From positions 1 to 64,000 of the forward strand of contig NZ_JACIIX010000012.1 of assembly GCF_014205675.1 (NCBI RefSeq): DNA of 64,000 nucleotides, read 5' to 3'. Both the position numbers and the translations under genes were made by a program. The DNA is from Novispirillum itersonii (GTDB lineage: Bacteria > Pseudomonadota > Alphaproteobacteria > Rhodospirillales > Rhodospirillaceae). The notes beneath the pieces were generated by a model, which saw only the letters and a list, made by a program, of their open reading frames with translations, made no database searches and was not told the origin of the DNA. Shown one piece after another: positions 43,420 to 52,993 of the stretch; the first letter of the stretch is position 1; each line of letters starts with the position of its first letter.

Positions 43420-43577
43420 CCACCTGTCTGAAAGCACGGCACTGTCTGCCCCGTCATCTTCCGGCCTGCCACCCCGACCGTCCCATCCGATGGGTCCGGC
43501 GGCTGAACCGGTCACCGATGGCCCCCTTGATGCCCCCTTACAGCGGCCTCTCACGGATCACTCCGAAGGACAGTCCC

Positions 43578-44549
43578 ATGTCGCTTTCCCTTCCCACCCC
43601 TCCCCGCTTCATGACCCTGCCGCCCCGCTCCGCTGCGGCGGAGGGTGCCACCCGGCAGCCCTCGCTTCTGGGCGGCCTGATTCTGGCGGCCGGAATCGGG
43701 GCGCTGGTCGGTGCCGCCGTTCTGCTGCTGGCCGCCCCGGCGCAGGCGGCATCGGCACAGGTGCAGGCCCCGCCGGTCAAGCCGGGACAACCGGCCCCGG
43801 CCGGGCAGCAGCCGCCGATGACGTTCCCCTCACTTCAGGCCCCGCCGCCAACCGCCAACCCGTGGTTTGACGGGCAGTGGACCGCCGGCGCCGGGGCCGG
43901 GGTCTCCACCACCCTCTACAAGGGCGATGATGACAAGATCAGCCCGCTGCCAATCGTCAGCTTCGACAGCGAACGCCTGCACATCGGCACCGATGGCCTT
44001 GCCGTAACCGCCCTGACGCTGGGCGAGGCGTTTTCCATTTCCGCGCTGGCGGGATATCAGGACAAACCCTTCAAACAGAAGGACAGCCCGATGCTGCGCG
44101 GCCTGCACACCCGCAAGGCGGCGATTGAGGGCGGGGTCAGCGCCGAATACGCCACATCCCTCGGGGCGATCAGCCTGACCTATAAAACCGCCCTCAACGG
44201 CGCTTACCACGGTGGCAGCGTTGATCTGTCCTACGACTGGCAGATGGAACGCGACCGCTGGCGGCTGGGGGCCGGGGCCGGGCTGCTGTGGCAGAGCGCC
44301 GATCTGGTCGATTACTACGTCGGTGTCCGTAAGGACGAAGCCCGGACCGATCGCCGCGCCTATGACCCCAAGGCCGCCATCCTGCCCCATGTATCGTTGT
44401 CGGCGGGCTATGCCCTGAACCCCGGCAAGACATGGTGGCTGAACGCCGGGCTGGAGGTGACCCAGCTGCCGAAGGAATACACCGACAGCCCGATTGTCGA
44501 TGCCGACGCCATCATCGGCGGCATGCTGGGAATCACCTACACCTTCTAA
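43578..44549 (+). CDS. MipA/OmpV family outer-membrane protein
   Basis: A 323-residue protein with an N-terminal hydrophobic segment (about 30-52) ending AAPAQA, a Pro/Gln-rich stretch, then a beta-barrel region of about 230 residues. It ends in GGMLGITYTF with the C-terminal Phe expected of outer-membrane barrels. MipA-like features include TAGAGAGVSTTLYKG, VDLSYDWQMERDRWRLGAGA and HVSLSAGYALNPGKTWWL. Members act in scaffold binding or as small-molecule-responsive porins. The Shine-Dalgarno AAGGA precedes ATG 43578. A long N-terminus before the barrel is unusual, and the true start may be later. Confidence 0.85.
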   Translation: MSLSLPTPPRFMTLPPRSAAAEGATRQPSLLGGLILAAGIGALVGAAVLLLAAPAQAASAQVQAPPVKPGQPAPAGQQPPMTFPSLQAPPPTANPWFDGQWTAGAGAGVSTTLYKGDDDKISPLPIVSFDSERLHIGTDGLAVTALTLGEAFSISALAGYQDKPFKQKDSPMLRGLHTRKAAIEGGVSAEYATSLGAISLTYKTALNGAYHGGSVDLSYDWQMERDRWRLGAGAGLLWQSADLVDYYVGVRKDEARTDRRAYDPKAAILPHVSLSAGYALNPGKTWWLNAGLEVTQLPKEYTDSPIVDADAIIGGMLGITYTF

Positions 44550-44570
44550 AGATTGTTACCGCTGAAGGGC

Positions 44571-45566
<996 letters not shown>

Positions 45567-45648
45567 CAGAAGGCTCCTGCGTCGTCTTCCTTCAGAAAGA
45601 CCGGTGATCAGGCCCTGACGATGACTGTTTCCCGGGGACCGATAAATC

Positions 45649-45663
45649 AGGAAATCGGTTCCT
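45649..45663. promoter_or_regulatory. Candidate operator between the AKR and LysR genes
   Basis: AGGAA-ATCGG-TTCCT palindrome, 50 bases upstream of the LysR start, in an A+T-richer stretch shared by two divergent promoters. Seen by eye only. Confidence 0.35.
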
Positions 45664-45712
45664 CATTGTTCAAAGATCGTTTCTAATTCCGGTACGGATA
45701 CAGGTGAGGATC

Positions 45713-46627
45713 ATGGACCGTATTCAGGCGATGCAGATTTTCGTTCAGGTGGTGACTCAGGGCAGCTACAGCCGCGCCGCCACCCTGATGGGCGTGCCCC
45801 GCGCCGCCGCCACGCAGGCAGTGCAGCAGCTGGAGGCGCGGCTGGGCGTGCGCCTGCTCAACCGCACCACCCGCCACGTCAGCCTGACGCTGGACGGTGA
45901 CCTGTACTTTCAGCGCTGTCAGGTGATTCTGGGTGATCTGGAAGACGCGGAGTCCACCTTCCGGGCCGGGCGCAGCCTGCCGAAGGGGCGGCTGCGGGTG
46001 GATCTGCCGGGCTCCCTCGGGCGGCTGCTGGTGATTCCGGCCCTGCCCGACTTCTCCCGCCGCTACCCGGACATCACGCTGGAGCTGGGAATCCGTGACC
46101 GGCCGGTTGATCTGGCCCGTGAAGGGGTGGACTGTGTGCTGCGGGCCGGGGATATCAGCGATACCTCGCTGGTGTGCCGCCCGATCGGGGTGCTGGAGCA
46201 GATCACCGCCGCCAGCCCGGACTACCTGAAGCGCCACGGCACCCCCGCCACCCCGCAGGATACCGCCGGGCACCGCATGGTCGGTTACCCGTCCAGCCGC
46301 ACCGGCCGCCCGTATGAGCTTGAGTTCGTCGAAGGAGGCATCCTGACCCAGATTGCCGCCCCCACCAGCATCACCATCAACGATGCCGGGGCTTATATCG
46401 CCGCCGGGGTGGCCGGGTTCGGGCTGGTACAGGGGCCGCGCTATCACCTCGATCCGCTGATCGCCTCCGGTCAGATGGTGGAGGTCCTGCCCGGCGTCCG
46501 GCCCCCGGCAATGCCGCTGTCGGTGCTGTATCCGCCGGGGCGCCACCGCCTGCCGCGCCTGCGGGTGTTCATCGACTGGCTGTGTGCGACGCTGGCCCCT
46601 TCAGCCGTCGCGGTGGCGGCGGAGTAA
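45713..46627 (+). CDS. LysR-family transcriptional regulator
   Basis: A 304-residue LysR protein: QAMQIFVQVVTQGSYSRAAT then GVPRAAATQAVQQLEARLGV in the helix-turn-helix (about 3-62), and the effector-binding domain from about 88 (GRLRVDLPGSLGRLLVIPAL). The sequence resembles the CrgA/YafC-type subfamily that usually regulates a divergent reductase. ATG 45713 has GGTGAGG before it; the GTG at 45704 is a weaker choice. Confidence 0.9.
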   Translation: MDRIQAMQIFVQVVTQGSYSRAATLMGVPRAAATQAVQQLEARLGVRLLNRTTRHVSLTLDGDLYFQRCQVILGDLEDAESTFRAGRSLPKGRLRVDLPGSLGRLLVIPALPDFSRRYPDITLELGIRDRPVDLAREGVDCVLRAGDISDTSLVCRPIGVLEQITAASPDYLKRHGTPATPQDTAGHRMVGYPSSRTGRPYELEFVEGGILTQIAAPTSITINDAGAYIAAGVAGFGLVQGPRYHLDPLIASGQMVEVLPGVRPPAMPLSVLYPPGRHRLPRLRVFIDWLCATLAPSAVAVAAE

Positions 46628-46641
46628 AGGCAACGCCTGGA

Positions 46642-46665
46642 ACGGGCCGGATCACTCCGGCCCGT
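46642..46665. terminator. Shared hairpin between convergent LysR and DUF3422 genes
   Basis: ACGGGCCGGA (46642-46651) and TCCGGCCCGT (46656-46665); the loop TCAC contains the stop codon of the leftward gene. No T run. Confidence 0.5.
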
Positions 46666-47962
46666 GCAGGTGCCGTTTCATCCGGCGCAGGCCATAGGCC
46701 ACCGCCAGCACCACGGCGGGGATCGCCACCAGTGCCGTGATATCGGGGTCCAGCGGCAGACCCGCCGCCTTGCCGCCCTTCAGCAGATAGCCGATCAGCC
46801 CCCATGCATAATAGCTGATCGCCACCACCGACAGGCCTTCCACCGTCTCCTGAAGCCGGAGCTGAAGCTGGGCGCGGCGGTTCATACTGCGCAGCAGGTC
46901 GCGGTTGTTTTCTTCCAGCGCGATATCGACCCGGGTGCGCAGCAGGTCGGAGGCCCGCGCCACCCGGCGGCCCAGCGCATCGGCCCGGTTGGCCATCGCC
47001 TCCACCGTGCGCATCGCCGGGGAGAAGCGACGGTCCATGAACTCGGTCAGGGTCTGCAACCCCGGCAGCCGGTCCTGCCGCAGATCCAGCAGGCAGCGGC
47101 TGACAATCTCGGCATAGGCCCGCGCCGCGCCGAAACGGTAGGAATGTTCGGCCATCAGCCATTCCACCTCCGCCGCCACCGTGGTCAGGGCTGACAGCAC
47201 CTCGCGGTCCTCGCCTTCCTTCAGCGGTCCGGCCATGCGGGCGCTCAGGGCGGCCGTACTGTGTTCCAGCCGCGACAAGGTGCCGCCGAGGTCCCGCGCA
47301 ATCGGCAGCGCCAGCAGCGCTTTCATGCGGTAGGTCTCAATTTCCAGCAGCCGTTGCAGGTGCCGCCCGATCTGGCCCGGGGTCAGCTCCCCCGCCGTCA
47401 TCAGGATGCGGGCGAAACCGTCGCCATGCAGGTGGAAATCGCTCCATGCGGAGGCCGCCCCGCCGCCGATCCGTGCCCCGGTCACCAGATGCCCGGCGAA
47501 CAGCGCCGGAAGATCCGGCACCGCATCGCCCGGCAGCACCGCCGCATGCACCGCCACCAGCACCTGCCCCGGCAGGTCGCGCAGCCAGTCGGCCGGCACC
47601 CGCGACAGCGCGGTTTCGGCAAAGGGATCTTCCGTCAGCGGCGCGAACAGGTAAAAGGTGAAGCTGGCAAACTCGGTATGCTGCTCCCAGCGCAGGCGCA
47701 GCCCGCCGCCGAGATCGCGCGAGGCATGGGTGGCTCCTGCCCGGGGGGGTGGGACGCCGCAGCTGTCCAATAGCCGGTGCAGATGGTCCAGCGCCATCCC
47801 GGCCCCGCTGACCCCGTCTTCCAGCATGACGGCGATATGGCTGACCCGTACCGGGGCCGAGACCACCTCGTAGGGCCGGGCGTGGACTTCCCACGCCAGC
47901 GCCTGCCGCAACGGATGATCCGGCATCGCCCCCGGACCAGCCTGCGGTCTTGTCTCTGGCAT
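46652..47962 (-). CDS. DUF3422 family membrane protein
   Basis: A 436-residue protein with the DUF3422 plan: an N-terminal globular part beginning HPLRQALAWEVHARPYEVV and HTEFASFTFYLFAPL, a helical section with LEHSTAALSARMAGPLKEGE, and two C-terminal membrane spans at about 370-425 (VVAISYYAWGLIGYLLKGG and ALVAIPAVVLAVAYGLRRM). DUF3422 proteins are inner-membrane proteins of unknown function in alpha- and other proteobacteria. ATG 47962 is fixed by AAGGAGCG upstream; the longer frame from 48004 lacks such a site. Confidence 0.88.
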   Translation of the reverse strand: MPETRPQAGPGAMPDHPLRQALAWEVHARPYEVVSAPVRVSHIAVMLEDGVSGAGMALDHLHRLLDSCGVPPPRAGATHASRDLGGGLRLRWEQHTEFASFTFYLFAPLTEDPFAETALSRVPADWLRDLPGQVLVAVHAAVLPGDAVPDLPALFAGHLVTGARIGGGAASAWSDFHLHGDGFARILMTAGELTPGQIGRHLQRLLEIETYRMKALLALPIARDLGGTLSRLEHSTAALSARMAGPLKEGEDREVLSALTTVAAEVEWLMAEHSYRFGAARAYAEIVSRCLLDLRQDRLPGLQTLTEFMDRRFSPAMRTVEAMANRADALGRRVARASDLLRTRVDIALEENNRDLLRSMNRRAQLQLRLQETVEGLSVVAISYYAWGLIGYLLKGGKAAGLPLDPDITALVAIPAVVLAVAYGLRRMKRHLHGPE

Positions 47963-48120
47963 GATCGCTCCTTCCCTGTTTTTATTCCCGGTACCGGGAA
48001 ACACTGGTCAGGCTTCTGGAAAGGCTCCATAGTGCCAGACCGCCCCATCGCCTGCGGTTGCGGATGAGGATGGGTGACCTTAGGTAAACTGACAACCGCC
48101 CACAGGAGTAGGAGCGCCGC

Positions 48121-49551
48121 ATGGCCGACCTCGCCGTTACCGAAGATCTGTTCTTCACCCGCGCCGGACTGGACAAGGATGGGGCGCTGCGGTCCCTGAC
48201 CTCGGCGCTGGAGGGCATGGACGACGGCGAGCTGTATCTGGAATACCGGCAGTCCGAGGCCGTCAGTCTGGATGACGGCAAGATCCGCTCCGCCACCTTT
48301 GACACCGCACAGGGCTTCGGCCTGCGGGCGGTGGCGGGGGAAACGGCGGGCTACGCCCATGCCTCCACCCTCGACAATGCCTCGATCGAGCGCGCCGCCG
48401 AAACGGTGAAGGCCGTGCGCGGCGGCCATTCCGGTACGCTGGCGGCCGGGCCGGTCGGCACCAATCAGGCGCTGTACACCGACCTTAACCCGATTGCCCC
48501 GGTGCCGTTCGAGACCAAGGTCAAACTGCTGTCGGAAATTGACGCCTATGCCCGCAGCCGTGACCCGCGGGTGAAGCAGGTGATGGCCTCGGTGGTCGGC
48601 TCGTGGCAGGCGGTGCATATCCTGCGTCCGGATGGGGCGGCGGCGGACATCCGCCCGCTGGTGCGCCTGAACGTGACGGTGATGGTGGAACACGGCGGGC
48701 GGCTGGAAACCGGCACCCATGGCCTTGGTGGCCGCACCGGCTTTGACATGATCCTCGACGAGGCGACCTGGAAGGCCGCCACCGACGAGGCCCTGCGGCA
48801 GGCGCTGGTCAATCTGGACAGCATCGACGCCCCCGCCGGGGAAATGCCGGTGGTGCTCGGCCCCGGCTGGCCCGGTGTGCTGCTGCACGAAGCCATCGGC
48901 CACGGTCTGGAAGGCGACTTCAACCGCAAGAAGACCTCAGCCTTCTCCGATCTGCTCGGCAAACGGGTGGCCGCCCCCGGCGTAACGGTGGTGGATGACG
49001 GCACCCTGCCCGACCGCCGGGGATCGCTGACCATCGACGACGAAGGCACCCCGACCAGCCGCACCGTGCTGATCGAGGATGGCATCCTGACCGGCTATCT
49101 GTTCGACCGGATGAATGCCCGGCTGATGGGGATGAAGCCGACCGGCAACGGCCGCCGCCAGTCTTACGCCCACAAGCCGATCCCGCGCATGACCAACACC
49201 TTCATGCTGGGCGGCAAGGATGACCCGAAGGACATCCTCGGCAGCGTCAAGAAGGGCCTGTACGCGGTGAACTTCGGCGGCGGACAGGTGGATATCGTGT
49301 CGGGGAAGTTCGTGTTTTCCTGCACCGAAGCCTACCTGATCGAAGACGGCAGGATCACCGCCCCGGTGAAGGGCGCAACCCTGATCGGCAACGGGCCGGA
49401 TGTGCTGACCCGCGTCTCGATGATCGGCAACGACATGGCGCTGGACCCCGGCATCGGCACCTGCGGCAAGGATGGTCAGGGCGTTGCCTGCGGCGTCGGC
49501 CAGCCGACCCTGAAGGTGGACCTGCTGACCGTCGGCGGCACCAGTGTTTAA
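48121..49551 (+). CDS. tldD: Metalloprotease TldD
   Basis: A 476-residue TldD protein. The zinc motif HEAIGH at residues 256-261 lies in a GVLLHEAIGHGLEGDFNRK setting, and the C-terminal GGGQVDIVSGKFVFSCTEAY and GIGTCGKDGQGVACGVGQP are highly conserved. With its partner PmbA (TldE), which is not in this window, TldD forms a heterodimeric peptidase that processes modified peptides and degrades some antitoxins. ATG 48121 follows AGGAGCG. The stop codon lies within the terminator stem. Confidence 0.95.
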   Translation: MADLAVTEDLFFTRAGLDKDGALRSLTSALEGMDDGELYLEYRQSEAVSLDDGKIRSATFDTAQGFGLRAVAGETAGYAHASTLDNASIERAAETVKAVRGGHSGTLAAGPVGTNQALYTDLNPIAPVPFETKVKLLSEIDAYARSRDPRVKQVMASVVGSWQAVHILRPDGAAADIRPLVRLNVTVMVEHGGRLETGTHGLGGRTGFDMILDEATWKAATDEALRQALVNLDSIDAPAGEMPVVLGPGWPGVLLHEAIGHGLEGDFNRKKTSAFSDLLGKRVAAPGVTVVDDGTLPDRRGSLTIDDEGTPTSRTVLIEDGILTGYLFDRMNARLMGMKPTGNGRRQSYAHKPIPRMTNTFMLGGKDDPKDILGSVKKGLYAVNFGGGQVDIVSGKFVFSCTEAYLIEDGRITAPVKGATLIGNGPDVLTRVSMIGNDMALDPGIGTCGKDGQGVACGVGQPTLKVDLLTVGGTSV

Positions 49552-49577
49552 GCCTTCGGCTTAAACACTGGGTTTTG
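49543..49577 (+). terminator. Terminator overlapping the tldD stop codon
   Basis: AGTGTTTAAGC (49543-49553) and GCTTAAACACT (49559-49569) with a CTTCG loop, followed by GGGTTTTGGG. TAA at 49549-49551 is inside the left arm. Confidence 0.8.
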
Positions 49578-49583
49578 GGTGGT

Positions 49584-49680
49584 CCCTCAGACGGCGGGCG
49601 CGGACGTCCGTCCGCTTGCCTCACGCGCCCACGCGGGCGCGGGGCCTCAATGGCCCAGTCGCTGCGCTCCGTTGTTTTGT
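49584..49680 (+). repeat. Hairpin-rich dispersed element, third locus
   Basis: Starts CCCTCAGACGGCGGGC. Stem 1 is GCGGAC-GTCC-GTCCGC, stem 2 GCGCCC-ACGC-GGGCGC, stem 3 GGGCC-TCAAT-GGCCC, then CAGTC and GCTGCGCTCCGTTG. All three stems differ in sequence from the copies at 6094 and 27577, yet still pair. The tail after CAGTC is shared with the 61432 copy. It follows directly on the tldD terminator. Confidence 0.88.
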
Positions 49681-49735
49681 GGAGTCCTTCAAACGCAAGA
49701 CTCGGGCCTTCTTCAAATGCCCCACGCAACAAGAA

Positions 49736-49769
49736 CGGCGGCAGGCCCTTTCCGGCCCGCCGCCATTTT
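49736..49769 (+). terminator. Second rightward terminator after tldD
   Basis: GGCGGCAGGCC (49736-49746) and GGCCCGCCGCC (49753-49763) with one mismatch, followed by ATTTTTC. On the minus strand the T run is poor, so its main direction is rightward, although it also lies next to the leftward bdhA stop. Confidence 0.7.
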
Positions 49770-49793
49770 TCTGTCTGACCTGTCCCTGCCTGA

Positions 49794-50576
49794 TTACTGC
49801 GCGGTCCAGCCGCCATCCACCGGCAGGGTGGTGCCGGTGATGTTGTGGGCGGCTTCCGAACACAGGAACGCCGCCAGCGCCCCGATGTCTTCCGGGGTCG
49901 AGAACCGCTTCGACGGCTGCTTTTCGCCCACCAGAGACCGTTCCCCCTCCAGCAGGCTGCCGCCCACAAGCGCGGCGCGGGCCTCGATCTGTGGCTGCAC
50001 CAGCGGGGTCTTCACCCAGCCGGGGCAGATGGCGTTACAGGTGATGTTGGCCTCGGCATTTTCCAGCGCCACCACCTTGGTCAGGCCGACCACGCCATGC
50101 TTGGCCGCCACATAGGCCGCCTTGTGGATCGACCCCACCAACCCGTGGACCGAGGCGGTGTTGATGATCCGCCCCCAGCCCCGCGCCTGCATCCCCGGCA
50201 GGGCGGCGCGGATGGTGTGGAAGTACGACGACAGGTTGATAGCCAGAATCGCATCCCACTTCGCCACCGGAAAATCCTGCGTCGCGGCCACATGCTGGAT
50301 GCCGACATTGTTGACCAGAATATCCACCCGGCCAAAGGCGGCCTCGGTCTCGGCAATCAGGGTGGAACAGGCATCGGCCTGCGACAGGTCCCCGGCGTTG
50401 AAACGCACGTCAACCTTGAATTCCTTTTCCATCGACGCCCGCAGCCGTTCCAGATCCGCCGGATCGCCGAAGCCGTTGATCATCACATTGGCGCCCTGTG
50501 CCGCCAGCGACCGGGCAATACCCAGACCGATGCCGCTGGTGGACCCGGTGACAACGGCGCTCTTGCCTTTCAGCAT
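49794..50576 (-). CDS. bdhA: 3-hydroxybutyrate dehydrogenase (short-chain dehydrogenase)
   Basis: A 260-residue classical SDR. The NAD site is TGSTSGIGLGIA (residues 11 on), the NNVG motif lies in VDILVNNVGIQHVA, and the catalytic set is Ser142, Tyr155 and Lys159. VGSIHKAAYVAAKHGVVGLT and CNAICPGWVKTPLVQPQI are strongly typical of D-3-hydroxybutyrate dehydrogenase. It oxidises 3-hydroxybutyrate to acetoacetate during use of the storage polymer PHB. ATG 50576. It is separated from DUF1192 by 35 bases in the same direction. Confidence 0.93.
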   Translation of the reverse strand: MLKGKSAVVTGSTSGIGLGIARSLAAQGANVMINGFGDPADLERLRASMEKEFKVDVRFNAGDLSQADACSTLIAETEAAFGRVDILVNNVGIQHVAATQDFPVAKWDAILAINLSSYFHTIRAALPGMQARGWGRIINTASVHGLVGSIHKAAYVAAKHGVVGLTKVVALENAEANITCNAICPGWVKTPLVQPQIEARAALVGGSLLEGERSLVGEKQPSKRFSTPEDIGALAAFLCSEAAHNITGTTLPVDGGWTAQ

Positions 50577-50611
50577 TGTCTCACTCTCCTGTTCGGTTCT
50601 GTTGGCCCCGG

Positions 50612-50824
50612 TCAGCGGGGCTTGAAAAACGCCTCGGCGGTGCTGCGGGCGGTGGTCTTGCGGGCAATCGCGTCGCGGGCGCGGGCAATTTCCGCCTCCA
50701 GATCGGCGATATACTCGTTGAGTTGGTCCAGCCCCATCACCTCCAGATCGCGTCTGGCGGCGGGGGCCGGTCCCAGAAAGCTGCCTGCCAGCGGGCGGGG
50801 CGGATCAAGGTCGTCGGTGTCCAT
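50612..50824 (-). CDS. DUF1192 small protein
   Basis: A 70-residue protein matching DUF1192: an acidic start DTDDLDPPRP, then DLEVMGLDQLNEYIADLEAE and a helical, coiled-coil-like stretch IARARDAIARKTTARS. DUF1192 proteins occur widely in alphaproteobacteria; function unknown. ATG 50824 has CAGGAG upstream; the longer frame adds residues outside the family. It probably precedes bdhA on one transcript. Confidence 0.88.
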   Translation of the reverse strand: MDTDDLDPPRPLAGSFLGPAPAARRDLEVMGLDQLNEYIADLEAEIARARDAIARKTTARSTAEAFFKPR

Positions 50825-50948
50825 CGTCGTCTCCTGCGGGTGCCGGGTACGGGCCGGGTGGAAAAAGACCCTTGCGCCCAAGGGTGCCGGGTCAGAGACT
50901 GTCTGGCAAGCTTTTCAGACTGTTCCGCCCAGACCGGGAGACCCCTGC

Positions 50949-51959
50949 ATGACCACCGCCCTGCCCCCGGCCCCCGCCGCCACCATGGCCTGCATCACCA
51001 TCACCGGCCCCGGCGGGCCGGAGGTTCTGGTTCCGGCAGAGCGGCCGGTGCCGCAGCCCGGCCCGGGGGAAGTGTTGATCGCCGTGGCCGCCGCCGGGGT
51101 CAACCGCCCGGATGTGATCCAGCGGCAGGGCAGCTATCCGCCGCCGCCCGGCGCGTCGGACCTGCCGGGGCTGGAGGTGGCGGGCACCGTGGTTGCCGTC
51201 GGCCCGGATGTCACCGCCCCGCAGGTGGGCGACACCGTCTGTGCCCTGCTGACCGGCGGCGGTTACGCCAGCCATGCCATCGCCGCCGCGCCGCTGTGCC
51301 TGCCGGTGCCCGCCGGGCTGTCGCTGACCGAGGCCGCCGCCCTGCCGGAGACCCTGTTCACCGTCTGGCATAATGTGTTTGAACGGGCCGCCCTGAAGGC
51401 CGGGGAAACCCTGCTGATCCACGGCGGATCATCCGGCATCGGCACCACCGCCATCCAGCTGGCGGCGGCGCTGGGGGCGCGGGTGATCGTCACCGCCGGC
51501 AGTGCCGAAAAATGCGCCGCCTGCGTGGCGCTGGGGGCGGACCGGGCCATCAATTACCGCGAGGAAGACTACGTCGCGGTGTTCAAAGAGGCCGGTCTGA
51601 GCGCCGATGTGGTGCTGGATATGGTCGGCGGCGACTACATCGGCCGCGACCTGAAGCTGATGGCGGTGGAAGGGCGGCATGTGAACATCGCCTTCCTCAA
51701 CGGGTCAAAAATCCAGATCGACATGATGCCGGTGATGTTGAAGCGCCTGTCGCTGCTGGGCTCCACCCTGCGGCCGCAGCCGGTGGCCAACAAGGCACGG
51801 ATGGCGGAGGGGCTGCGCGCCACCGTCTGGCCGCTGATCGAGGCCGGAAGGCTGAAGCCGCAGATCCACGCCACCTTCCCGCTGGAACAGGCCGCCGCCG
51901 CCCATGCGATGATGGAAAGCAGCACCCATATCGGCAAGATCGTGCTGACGGTGGAATAA
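50949..51959 (+). CDS. NAD(P)H-quinone oxidoreductase, zinc-independent MDR (PIG3-like)
   Basis: A 336-residue medium-chain reductase: VAAAGVNRPDVIQRQGSYPP in the catalytic half, GLEVAGTVVAVGPDV, then the cofactor domain with GETLLIHGGSSGIGTTAIQL. There are no zinc ligands, and GADRAINYREEDY follows the AXXGXXG site. It resembles the human TP53I3/PIG3 type that reduces quinones with NADPH. ATG 50949 is in a short leader opposite the divergent DUF1192 gene. Confidence 0.92.
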   Translation: MTTALPPAPAATMACITITGPGGPEVLVPAERPVPQPGPGEVLIAVAAAGVNRPDVIQRQGSYPPPPGASDLPGLEVAGTVVAVGPDVTAPQVGDTVCALLTGGGYASHAIAAAPLCLPVPAGLSLTEAAALPETLFTVWHNVFERAALKAGETLLIHGGSSGIGTTAIQLAAALGARVIVTAGSAEKCAACVALGADRAINYREEDYVAVFKEAGLSADVVLDMVGGDYIGRDLKLMAVEGRHVNIAFLNGSKIQIDMMPVMLKRLSLLGSTLRPQPVANKARMAEGLRATVWPLIEAGRLKPQIHATFPLEQAAAAHAMMESSTHIGKIVLTVE

Positions 51960-52099
51960 AAAATTTACCGCCCGCAAACCCGCATAAACAGGCTGTTTTA
52001 CCCTTGAAGGGCCATCGCAACCCTTGTTTGAGGGCGCAATTTACCGTAAAGGAACAGGTCTGAATATGTTTACAGGTTTTTTCCGAAAGGGATTGTGAC

Positions 52100-52795
52100 A
52101 TGGCGCTGCCGCTCATGCCGAAGGCAACAGCCGTCTGGCTGGTGGAAAACACCGCTCTGACCTTCGAACAGATCGCCGCCTTCTGCGGCATGCATGAACT
52201 TGAGGTGCAGGCCATTGCCGATGGCGAAGTCGCCGCCGGGATCGTCGGGCTTGACCCGCTGGCCAACGGCCAGCTGACCAAGCAGGAACTGGAACGCTGC
52301 GAGAAGGAACCGCGCTTCCGTCTGGTGCTCAGCGCATCCGATATTCCGCGCCCGCAGGCCCGCGCCAAGGGGGCCCGCTACACCCCGGTGTCCAAGCGTC
52401 ACGACCGCCCCGACGCCATCGCATGGCTGCTGAAGCACCACCCGGAACTGACCGACGCCCAGATTTCCAAGCTGATCGGCACCACCAAGCCGACCATCAG
52501 CACCGTGCGCGACAAGTCGCACTGGAACGCCGCCAACATCAAGGCGCGTAACCCGGTGACGCTGGGCCTGTGTTCGGAAATGGATCTGGAAAAGGAAATC
52601 GCCCTGGCACCGCGCCGTGCCGGTGTGGTGGTTGCCCCGCAGGTCGATTATGCCACCGAAGCGGAACAGACCTTTGATCACGAGCGGGAGCGCGAACGTG
52701 AACGCGAACGGCAGGAAGAGGCCGACAGCGCCGTTCCGGCCTTCCTGCGCACCGGCCCGGTCAAGCGGGACGAAAACGAGGACGACGGCTTCTGA
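52100..52795 (+). CDS. trcR: DUF1013 protein, TrcR-type cell-cycle regulator
   Basis: A 231-residue protein with an N-terminal helix-turn-helix-like region (TAVWLVENTALTFEQIAAFC and MHELEVQAIADGEV). A second such region has RPDAIAWLLKHHPELTDAQI then SKLIGTTKPTISTVRDKSHW. The C-terminal tail is charged and Glu/Arg-rich (DHERERERERERQEEADS). It matches DUF1013, a conserved alphaproteobacterial family. I recall that the Caulobacter member TrcR was described as tracking with RNA polymerase and affecting the cell cycle; that assignment is from memory. ATG 52100. It is monocistronic with a strong terminator. Confidence 0.85.
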   Translation: MALPLMPKATAVWLVENTALTFEQIAAFCGMHELEVQAIADGEVAAGIVGLDPLANGQLTKQELERCEKEPRFRLVLSASDIPRPQARAKGARYTPVSKRHDRPDAIAWLLKHHPELTDAQISKLIGTTKPTISTVRDKSHWNAANIKARNPVTLGLCSEMDLEKEIALAPRRAGVVVAPQVDYATEAEQTFDHERERERERERQEEADSAVPAFLRTGPVKRDENEDDGF

Positions 52796-52824
52796 TCCAG
52801 CCCGCGTCAGCGTCAGGATTTATG

Positions 52825-52854
52825 AAAAACCCCGCTGTTCCGGCGGGGTTTTTT
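52825..52854 (+). terminator. Terminator of the trcR-type gene
   Basis: AAAACCCCGC and GCGGGGTTTT around TGTTCCG, followed by more T. Confidence 0.9.
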
Positions 52855-52993
52855 CATGCCCGCCGCTGTATTGCGTAGGATCGGACGGAAAACCGCTGTA
52901 GGATCCGCACCGGACATATTACCGTGGTCACACCGCGCTTTTGGATCCCTACAGACAAATCCGGATCCAGCCGGATCAGAGGGGATTCTCATT